The notes beneath the pieces are model-generated. The model worked only from the letters and a program-made list of their open reading frames with translations. It did not search any database and was not told where the DNA came from. The position numbers and the translations under genes are program-made. 64,000 nucleotides of DNA from Cycas panzhihuaensis (taxonomy: Eukaryota > Cycadophyta): assembly GCA_023213395.1 (NCBI GenBank), contig CM041465.1:138205741-138269740 (forward strand). The letters are read 5' to 3'. This document shows positions 55,900 to 64,000 of this stretch, in pieces; positions within the stretch are counted from its first letter, which is position 1, and each line of letters begins with the position of its first letter.

Positions 55900-57220
55900 T
55901 TTTGCTTGGCTTTCATGTAGGACTATAAAGATATACAAGGCCTTGAGTCTCAAATTATTGAACATAACATTACAGTAATTCCTGGTGTAAAACCTAAATG
56001 GAAAAAGTAATGCCCTATCCATACACTCCTCTCCCTTGCCATTAAGAAGGAAGTATAGAAGTTGTTAGGAGTTGGATTCATTGAGAGTGTTGATTATTCT
56101 TAATGGGTCTCTAATATAGTTCCTATAGCAAAAAAAATGGTACGATTAGAATTTACATTAACTTTTATGACATCAATGATGTGTGTCTGAAAGATAATTT
56201 TCCTCTCCCATTTCTTGACCAGATTTGGGATCAAATGATTAGTTTCAAGGTAATATCCCTTATGGATGATTTTTTAGGATATAATTAGATTTCTATCACA
56301 CCTTGTGACCGCCACAAGGTTGTTTTTACCACTCCTTAGGGTACCTTCATTTATAAAGTTGTGCCATTTGGATTAAAAAATAATGGTGCAATATATCAAA
56401 GGGCTATGGTCTATATTTTTCATGACTTGATTGGCAATATCATTGCCATTTATCTAGATGATATGCTTGCCCTTTCAAGTAAGAGATCTGGTCATGTACG
56501 TGATTTGAGAACCATTTTTGAGAGGTGTAAAAAGTATCATTTATGCCTTAATCCTTCCAAATGCATTTTTTCCATTACATCAGGGAATATATTGGGAAAA
56601 ATTATTTCTCAAGATGGTAATAGAATTGATCCTGAAAAGATTGAGGCTATTATTCAAATGCCTCCCCCTAAGACCCAAAAGAAGATCAAATCTTTTCTAG
56701 GTAGGCTTGGTTTTCTAAGACACTTCATTGCTGATTTCACCTTAGATACTAAGCCCATCACTAATCGTTTAAAGAAAGATGTTAAATTACGATGGACTCC
56801 TCAAGTTCAAGAGTCCTTCGATAAGATGAAGTAAGCCTTAGTTTTTGCTCTAGTTCTTGCTCTACCAAGGTTTAACAAACCATTCATTTTAGATACTTCA
56901 GCTACTAAGGAATCATTAGTAGGGATGATAACATAAGAGGACGATTTTGGTAAAGAAAGGGCTATCTATTTCATTAGTAGGACTCTCATGGTGGTTGAGC
57001 TTCATTATCCCTTCCATGAAAAGGAATGTCTTGCTTTAGTTTTCGCTACTAAGAAGTTGCACCACTACCTCCTAGGAAATAGGGTCCATCTCATTATCCA
57101 ATCAGATCCTATAAGGTATTTACTTACCAAATTTGACCTTACTGGTCGGTTAGGTAAGTGGTCTTTGTTACTTCAAGAATTTGATTTGTAGGTTGTTAAT
57201 AGAAAATCCAAGAAGGGCAT
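55900..57220 (+). pseudogene. TE2 reverse transcriptase and RNase H
   Basis: RT: IYINFYDINDVCLKDNFPLPFLDQIWD (about 56150), SLMDDFLGYN-stop-IS (56255-56295, with the same Gln-to-stop region as TE1), MPFGLKNNGAIYQRAM, and the catalytic Y-L-D-D intact at 56451-56462. The thumb/connection is open 56361-56834 (NPSKCIF, FLGRLGFLRHFIADFT). RNase H: FILDTSATKESLVG (first Asp kept), FHEKECLALVFATKKLHHYLL (Glu) and IIQSDPIRYLLTKFDLTGRLG (Asp). It is better preserved over its length than the TE1 RT, but TAG/TAA stops remain. Confidence 0.92.
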
Positions 57221-57224
57221 GATC

Positions 57225-58560
57225 ATGGCCAATGCTCCTCTTCCCAATCCTAATAGTCAACCCATTGATGATTCCCTCCCATACGAATATATCTTCTATA
57301 TCCAGGGCATCTCTTCTAGTGATCCATGGTATGGTGAGATTAGATTATATCTTTATGACCAATATTTCACTTCTCTTCCTACTTTGAAGAAGAGAAGACA
57401 AATCCATGCTACTTCTAAGCTATATCTTTTGCTTGATGACATATTATATAAGCATTATTTCAATGAAATTCTATTAAAGTACCTTTTCCCTGATGAATCA
57501 TTAGTTGTCTTAATAGAATCCCATGAGGGAATATGTGATGGGCACTTTAGTGGTTGATCGATGGCCCAATGTATTCTTTATATAGGTTATTATTGGCCTA
57601 CCTTATTTAAAGACACCCACTCCTACGTTCAAAAGTGCCAGAAATGCCAATCCTATGCAACTTTGATATATCAACCTATGTAGGGAATGAAGTCAATTAT
57701 TTCACCTTGACCTTTCTTTCAATGGGGGCTCAACCTCATTGGACAAGTCTTTCCAACATCCTCTAATGGGCATAAGTTTATTTTGACTGTGACTGGATAC
57801 TTTACAAAGTGGAGTGAAGCCATCCTATTAGTCTCTGCTACTAGAAAGATCATTGCTACATTCATGTTTCAACATATTATTTATAGATTTAGGATATTGA
57901 ATGCTATTATTACTGACAACAGAACCTCATTTTATAATCCTCATATCAATGAGTTATGTAATAAGTTTCATATCACCCATAGAGTATCCACCCTATATCA
58001 TCCTCAAGAAAATGGTCAGATGGAAGCATTTAATAATATCTTATCCAAGATTCTAGCTAAGACAGTTGCTACTTCTCATAAATATTGGAATTCCTAATTA
58101 TTTCTGACACTATGGGCTTATAAGACCTCCATAAGAAATGCTACCAGCATAATACCATTTTCACTTGTATATGGTGTTGAAGTTGTTTTTCCACTAGAGG
58201 TTGAAATTCCTTCCTTATGTGTCTCATTGAAGGAGTTTACTGATGAGTAGTTTCAAAGGGAAGCACACCTTTTGAAGCTTGAAAGTTTAGATAAGACTCA
58301 CTTATAGGCCTTACAGAATAACATGGCATTTAAGGCTAGAGTCCAAGCCACCCACAATAGGTAGCTTACAGTAAGAAAATTCAATGTTGGTGATAAAGTT
58401 TTAAAGTTGGAGCATTTACATAATAGGCAACATAAATTTTCTCCTAAATGGACATGACCTTTCTTAGTAGTTGAAGATTTAAATAACATAGCCTATTGAA
58501 TTTCAACATCAAAATGATTAGAGTTTAAAAGGCACATTAATTCTCAATACTATGACCCCT
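57225..58560 (+). pseudogene. TE2 integrase
   Basis: HHCC: SHEGICDGHFSG and CQKCQSYA (57510-57655). Core: WGLNLIGQ, where the first catalytic Asp is now Asn; AIITDNRTSF (second Asp kept, about 57905); ENGQMEAFNN (Glu kept, about 58010). The C-terminal text [17 protein letters not shown]-like and FNVGDKVLKLEHLHN continues to about 58560. Two independent defects, stops and the Asp-to-Asn change, make it inactive. Confidence 0.92.
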
Positions 58561-58564
58561 CCAC

Positions 58565-59590
58565 AATGAGGATAAACTACAACTCTGAAGCTTATTTCTT
58601 TGCCTAATGAGCTAAAACTATGGGAAAATTCCCCTTTCTTTCGACTTCTTCTTATTTTCACTAAGCATTGTTGTGCTTGCATGATAGATCTTACTCATAA
58701 TTGTGTAAGTTTCTTTCTCTTTCTAACATCTACATTGATTGTGAGCTTTCCATTACTACATTTGGATCTTGCTCTCTTTTGTGTTCTGTACTTAAAAGGG
58801 AACTTAAGCCCCCAGCTTTATTTTATTTTCATCTAAAAAAGAGAAATGCCTTTGTCAGCTTCAAGTACTTATTCATTAGTTTAGATCATACTTTTATTTA
58901 CTAGTTTATTATATAGGGGTTTCCTTTTTGGTCATATATCATCAATTGTTGATTATTTTTATTATCCTTAGTTCTCTCTATCAGCCCTTTGGAGTAGATG
59001 CTTATTCTGTCGCCTTCCCTTCACTCTTGGAGATGCCATGATTTTGATCTCCTCATTTTCCACAGTTCATTATTTAAGGAGATTAGCCCCATTTGTTTGT
59101 TAGTTTCTATTAAAAAGGAGAAATCCTTGCTGTGTTAAGTGGAAGAGTTCCATGGGTGGATGATTATGATCCTTTCTTGTAAAAAGTGGAAGTTAAAAAA
59201 AAAGTGAAGGAAAAATAAATAAAAATAAAAAATAAAAGAAAACAAGGGGGGGTTAAAAAAAAAATGAAAGTAAGTTTATTGTTCTCATTTTATTGTAATC
59301 TGAGGTAAGTTGCGTAATGGCTTCATCCCCACCTACCTGTCTATAGGTTGGGTTCATTTGGATGAGTCATGCAGGATTTTCAGATCTAGCTGCTTGGGTT
59401 CACTGTAGCCTTAGTTATGATCAAACCCTGCTTGACACCTTATTAGCTTTGATCATAATCATCCTACTTACAATCCTCCTTCTTTCTTCATCACAATTAG
59501 AGGTTTACATTTGTTATCATCTCCTTACTAAATGATTCCCATACCTTCCCTTATTAATCACACAGTCTCCAAGTTTTGATCCTCTAATCC
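58565..59590. other. TE2 stretch between integrase and second RNase H
   Basis: AT-rich, with low-complexity A-rich DNA at 59190-59275. This is where TE1 carries its antisense gene, but no GC-rich or mobile-domain-like sequence is present on either strand. Plus-strand frames at 58600-58904 are Phe/Ser/Leu-rich with no motif. Confidence 0.6.
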
Positions 59591-59592
59591 CC

Positions 59593-59995
59593 ATGGTAAT
59601 GAGTATCTTCACCAATGGGGGTAGTAGGGCAAACCCAAGACTATCTGCTTTTGCTTCGATGATTTATAACCGATTAGGAAGTCCCCTCCTTTCCATAGGT
59701 TTTTTCATACCTAGGGCAACCAATAATGAAGCCAAATATCTTACCATTATAAAAGCCTTGTCAAATGTTTCTCACTTTTACCTTGGACCTATTACTATAT
59801 ATGTTGATTCTTAGGTTGTAATCTATCAATTGGTTGGAATGTACCTGGTCCACTCCTCATGACTCCTTCTTTTGCATCATCAAGCTTCATCATTGTTATC
59901 CGTATTTACTTCAATGACTACTTAGTATATACCTCATGCCCTTAACCTTGAAGCTAATGCTCTCATTTCCTCGATCCTTAATTATTATTTTGATT
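59593..59995 (+). pseudogene. TE2 second RNase H (aRNH)
   Basis: SIFTNGGSRANP lines up with TE1 YIFTDGGSHGN, so the first catalytic Asp is Asn here. RATNNEAKYLTIIKAL (Glu kept) and ITIYVDS-stop-VVIYQLVG (Asp kept) follow, then YIPHALNLEANALIS. The order and distance to the PPT match TE1. Confidence 0.82.
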
Positions 59996-60010
59996 GAATT
60001 ACTTCTTTTA

Positions 60011-60020
60011 GTTGGGGGCA
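60011..60020 (+). other. TE2 polypurine tract
   Basis: GTTGGGGGCA occupies the same position relative to the second RNase H as AAGGGGGCAG in TE1. Confidence 0.6.
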
Positions 60021-60736
60021 TCCCAATCTAAAATGAGTATAAACTACCACTCTAGAATAAGTATAAACTACCACTCTATGATGAGTATAAACTATTGGTG
60101 TGGGAAAACTATAGGTTGGGGTAGTTAAGAGATTATGGTGATAGGTACGAGACTGAAATGAGATATGTGAAAGAGTTGGATCCATATGGGAATCTTGGGC
60201 CGTGGAGGATCTTAGCAGGGAGCAAGTTCCTAAAAACTTCTTGCCCCTTAAAAGAGCTAATGAGGAATCTATTATACTCAGATAATTGGTTATTTATCAA
60301 GGGATATTAGTTTCATTTGGTAAACAAATCATTTTCTTTATGATATATTATATAAATATAGGGTTGTCCTATGTTTATATAATTTATTAGGAGTATGATG
60401 TGAGTTATATGATTTATCTTTTTGGGAGATTCATATCACTCCATCTTCTACTTTTATAAACATATTACCATTTGGTTCCAGATGGTTTTAAATTTATGAA
60501 AATAAAATAAGTAAATCTTTCACTTACCTCATTTTAATCTTTTATTTATCTCTAGTTTCCATTCTTTCTCATGATCTTTTCTTTCCTAAACCATCTCTAC
60601 TCTGAAATGAGTATAAACTACCATGTATATCACATATCAAAAAAAAAAAAGGTATATAACCATAAAAAATAAAAAAAAGTAAAAATAAAAAAATTTATTA
60701 CATGTTTCCTCAGGTAATCATACTAGTGAATGTATC
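60021..60736 (+). repeat. TE2 3' LTR remnant with 25-bp tandem repeats
   Basis: Sequence after the PPT up to the TE3 insertion. It carries two full 25-bp units and one partial unit of AAATGAGTATAAACTACCAC (60031-60100), and a further unit alone at 60605-60623. No TG start is seen, no gene; it ends in AT-rich DNA before TE3. Confidence 0.5.
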
Positions 60737-63445
60737 TGTTTCCTAGCTTCCAGGAATGGATACGGAGTGGTCGACTCAGGTAAGTGCAGGTATGCTTCTT
60801 ACCTTATCATTGTTTTCTTTTATGACGAGTTTATGCTTGCATGATATGATTTCGTAGATGATCATGTTGTCATCTACACCTATCTAGCCTATGACGACTA
60901 TAGCAGGGGCACATTCCCAGCGAGTGTGACACCCCGGTGGCCCCATCACTTCCTGCATTCAGCCCTACTCACCTTAAGATCCATTTTGGCCCATATCATC
61001 CCTGCCTGTGTGATGATCTATTGTTGCTTGGTTGACTTGCCGCACCTTTTAAGCCTCTATTATTACTTTCTGTGGCTCTTTTGTTTGCTCATCTACCTCT
61101 AGGCAGGTGTCCTTGCCCCCTACCAGCCTCCTTGGTCACTGACCCATAGCCCAGGCTGGTTGTTTGGGCAAGTTTTAGCCTTTGGTCCCTTGCAGTAGAT
61201 TTCGCATCTTAGTGATATTTCTACGGCGACTGTCTCAGTTTGTTTTTAAAAATCTGCTGTGGCAATTCCTGCATTTATTGTAGAACTGCCACATGTCTTA
61301 TGACTTAACTCACCACCAACTGCGCCCTAATCGCTCGATTAGGGTTGGGGCTGGGTATTTAAGTCTTTCCTAAGTTATTTTAGGGATCTTTTTGGCTTAT
61401 TTTTGGAAGGATCATAAGGAAAAATGCTCTGCTCTCTGATGTTCCCAGCTGTTCCACTGCTATTATAGGACTTGCAATCATTCTCCAGTGCCCAACTCTC
61501 CTTTGGTATGGCTGTGACATCTTCCCAGCCCCTTGCACACCTTGGAGAGGGCCTCCTTGGAGAGATTCCAACACTTCCTTGTCCGAGCAGCCATCAAGCA
61601 TTATCAAGTGTAGGTTTTCCTTCAGCCATATTAGCAGGGGCCCTATACCTGTTGTTCCACAGTCCTTTTGCAGATTTCTCAACCTCTTTCCAGCACTTTT
61701 GATAGAGGCAAATGCCTCTTTTCTTCTCTACAAGTATTTGTTGGTTTAGAATATTCTCTATGTCTAATTTATGCCCAGGTTTGCATGTTATTTCTAGCTT
61801 CTCTTAGTTTACTCTTTGGAGGTTATTTCTTATCTTATTTTGGATTATTTGTTCCCTATTGTTAGGTCCTTTTTTCCTACATTTCATGCCTAGGATAGCG
61901 GTCAAAAGGGGATACACAAGGCTTGGGATAGAGCTCGGTGGATTCTGCACCACCTTCCACACTCCTTAAGAGGCTTTTTTCCCTCCAAACCTTCCCTTTT
62001 GCCCCGTGCTGCTCTTGGAAGTGAAACAAGGGTTTAGTAGGCCATCTCTAGCTGCTGAAATCAGCGTTAGCACTTGTTGCAGCACTGGTTTGAGGGCTCA
62101 TCTCTTAATCTAGGAAACACACATAAGTCCCGACTACTTGTCCCTTGCTCAACCTCGTTCTTGGCAACCCAGTTTGCTTCCCATAGCACTCTGATTTATT
62201 GGGGATCTCTTTGAGCCTCTTTGGACTCTCGTTGCCTCCATTTCTAGCTCCTTTGTACAGCCATACCCTCCCTGCCTTGTGGCTTCTTGAGGGAGGGTAG
62301 GGTTGCTCCTTGCGGGAGATGGGCCACTCTGAGGCTTACCGACTTACCCACCATTTATTTGGATAGCTTTCTTTACAGTTTATTATTGTAACATTGAATG
62401 CTAACATATATGTGTTGAGGCTTATGCTCGTTATATACATACACATGTTGTTAGGATTCTATTTTATGTTGCTAGTACCCTTTCTCTGGAAAGGGATACT
62501 TTCACTCACTTGCAGGTACATGGAGGACACAAAGGACTCATTGCTTTCTCTCTCCCATATGGGTAAGTGCTTTCATTTACATTTTGTTTCAGCACTCAAT
62601 TTACTGCTATCATTTTCTCTTTTCCTTTCTTGGCACTCTATTGTCATTTCTGGGGAAGGTAAGGAAGCCCCACGCTTCATTTTACTGAAATCCTTCTTGT
62701 TCACCGTGCTTTGTGGAGCGATCTTAGATACCTCATGGGAACGTTGCCGCTCTAACCGTGCCTCCATTCCGGGTATATACACCTGCTCTACTTTACTTTC
62801 TTTTCCTTTGAAAGGTTTTGTATGGTAATAATTAGCTCATTTGAAAGGAAAAGGAAAACCAACTCTCTCATTTGATTCATATTCCATTTGTTACATTTTG
62901 TGTATTATATCTATCATAGGAAAAGGTCTTAGGAAGTTTCCCCTTTTTACCTTTTCCCTTCACCTTGCAAACTCCATCCTTGTCTCATTGACTTGTTATG
63001 TTTGGTTCAGTTTGCTTGCATGCATCATAGTATCTCCCTTTTGATAGTTCCATTCATCCTTCCTCAGTTTTCTTTCGCCTAGCCGGATAACCAAGAAGAT
63101 CTCATTTGTAGGTTGCTCACCTACTTACCCTTTCCTCATTTCCCGCTGCTCTAGGGAAACCTTCGAAGGGTTCTCTCCTTTCCCTTCTGGCCATCCAAGG
63201 ATGGGAGGGTCCTTCTTCTAGATCTACCCAGGCTAATCTTCTACCTCCTCTCTTCTTGCCTGAAGTGGGGAACCACCTTTAGGTAGCTGGATACCATCCG
63301 CAGGTCCCAAACTCGCGCTCTGGCGCACAGGGTGCCCTGCATGGTATTTGCCTTGCTCGTAGGTTCTTACCTATACTTGATAGTATTATTGACCATCATT
63401 GTTATTCCTACTCAGTTAGGTAGCTATCCCGTAGACGCGCATCCA
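60737..63445 (+). repeat. TE3 5' LTR (2709 bp)
   Basis: TGTTTCCTAGC to GCATCCA. TATTTAAG at 61356-61363 is intact, as are GTAAGT motifs at 60780 and 62563. Open frames inside (61472-61865, 62394-63044) mirror those in the TE1 LTRs and are not supported as genes. Confidence 0.93.
61356..61363 (+). promoter_or_regulatory. TATA-like box, TE3 5' LTR
   Basis: TATTTAAG after GGGTTGGGGCTGGG; same position as in the TE1 3' LTR. This is the best preserved promoter of the family in a 5' LTR. Confidence 0.55.
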
Positions 63446-63446
63446 C

Positions 63447-63466
63447 TGGCGACCATATAGGGGACC
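63447..63466 (+). other. TE3 primer-binding site
   Basis: TGGCGACCATATAGGGGACC one base after the LTR end. TGG pairs with the tRNA CCA end. The first seven bases fit the tRNA-Arg type reported for Ogre-like elements; the identity needs a tRNA comparison. Confidence 0.65.
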
Positions 63467-63639
63467 TGCCAGTAAGGGAGCTAGTCTCCGCTCTTTTCTG
63501 TTGGTATTGCTACCTCCTTGTGGTTGTCTACTACTTTGTTTTCTTCGTTGGGCAGCCCCCAATGTGTGCTTTTTATCACCCTTTCTTTCTCCTACAGTGT
63601 TGGTTAACCTTGTATGTGACACTTCTCTCGTCGCTTACG

Positions 63640-64000
63640 TGGTCTACCTCCATTGTTGGAAGATCATGGGTATCATCCTCTTCCTTCATTGGATTTTGAT
63701 TCGACTATGGAGGGATACCCTTTCGATTCGGCCTACCACACCTCAGCCTTGGGAACTCATAAGTTTCCCTCTTCTATTCTGGGACCCACCCAAGAGGGTG
63801 ATGATCCTATTTACTACCCAGGTGACCAACATCACCTGCTTGACACCTATCCCTCTACCTATGCGGTAGAAAGATCTTTTCCTCTTGAGATTTACCACTC
63901 CGTTGATGATTCTTATGAGGAATGTCTCGAGGGATCTACTTTGTTTGAGGTCCCATCTACCTCTTACGATCATGTAGATACCCCTCCTGCCGATGTGGTT
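63640..64000 (+). pseudogene. gag: TE3 gag amino end, partial
   Basis: Aligned with TE1 6514 onward (TATGGAGGGATACCCTTTCG, CCATCTACCTCTTACGATCA, CCGATGTGGTT). The TE1 start ATGGATTAC is GTGGTCTAC here, so the initiator is lost, and frame shifts occur near 63700. It runs off the window end. Confidence 0.8.

Larger units (their letters stand above)
49860..60736 (+). mobile_element. TE2, diverged Tat-type gypsy element with insertions
   Basis: Order gag, protease, spacer, RT, RNase H, integrase, second RNase H and PPT, as in TE1 and with recognisably homologous text, but clearly more diverged and AT-richer. Two insertions break it: an LTR-like segment in gag (51407-52086) and a 1.3 kb insertion between protease and the spacer (53400-54690). 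The 5' LTR and PBS were not identified. The 3' LTR remnant (60021-60736) is cut by TE3. TE2 lacks the antisense gene of TE1. Confidence 0.85.
60737..64000 (+). mobile_element. TE3, TE1-family Tat element, 5' end only
   Basis: A full 5' LTR, PBS and the start of gag, then the window ends. The sequence is co-linear with TE1 3556-6900. Bases 60732-60736 (GTATC) would be the left target duplication, but the right end is outside the window. Confidence 0.93.

Noticed and set aside
60737-63445. TE3 LTR as the 3' LTR of TE2
   Set aside because: It is followed by a PBS and TE1-type gag, so it is a 5' LTR; TE2 has its own PPT at 60011 followed by unrelated sequence.
1-64000. Host gene exons, rRNA, organellar insertions, CRISPR arrays, prokaryotic operons
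   Set aside because: Looked for on both strands; every recognisable protein is retroelement-derived, and no array of spaced identical repeats or organellar-like block is present.

Overview
This is 64 kb of plant nuclear DNA made almost entirely of nested, decayed LTR retrotransposons. I found no host gene, rRNA, tRNA or organellar segment. The Ty3/gypsy Tat and chromovirus pol proteins, the Ty1/copia gag-pol remnants, a TRIM and PBS sites complementary to initiator-Met tRNA all point to a land plant. The depth of old, stop-riddled nesting and the low gene density suit a very large, slowly purged genome such as a gymnosperm's. That last step is inference, and the species cannot be named from this sequence. 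A 500-base run of N (2463-2962) marks an assembly gap.

Layout. 1-2462 is one copy (R1) of a 2.5 kb repeat whose second copy (R2) is at 36911-39425; it carries an antisense copia-type gag. 2963-3555 plus 20391-20433 is one LTR ('LTR-X', minus orientation) split by a 16.8 kb Tat-type gypsy element, TE1 (3556-20385). TE1 has 2.7 kb LTRs and the order PBS, gag, protease, RT, RNase H, integrase, antisense gene, second (archaeal-type) RNase H, PPT. Its 5-bp target duplication CTCTC is confirmed by an empty copy of the same site near 28751. 20434-20722 is a short RT fragment. 20723-26483 is 'element B', a different gypsy lineage with an extra sense ORF after integrase. 27360-28803 is a minus-strand gypsy leader, PBS and the second LTR-X copy. 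28804-32030 is a plus-strand chromovirus pol ending in a chromodomain. 32040-36640 is copia 1, with a complete TRIM (33097-33878) inside its integrase. 36911-39425 is R2. 40174-40410 is a minus-strand copia LTR. 40690-45069 is copia 2. 45117-47048 is a small non-autonomous copia-like element with a nested fragment. 47060-49850 is AT-rich with a CACTA-like terminus. 49860-60736 is TE2, a second, diverged Tat element with its own insertions. 60737-64000 is the 5' end of TE3, the same family as TE1, running off the window.

How the parts work together. In TE1, TE2 and TE3 the gag, protease, RT-RNase H and integrase would assemble a Ty3-type replication machine primed from a PBS that resembles the tRNA-Arg type. 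Both Tat elements also carry a second RNase H near the 3' end. The most unusual cargo is in TE1: a GC-rich antisense gene (13693-15620, minus) encoding a plant-mobile-domain-like segment followed by a coiled coil. It has a TATA box upstream on the minus strand and a possible intron. Element B carries an analogous extra ORF plus coiled coil, but in sense orientation. Nothing here looks able to move unaided, because every pol reading frame is interrupted.

Limits: identities were judged by eye from translated motifs; no alignment or database search was possible.
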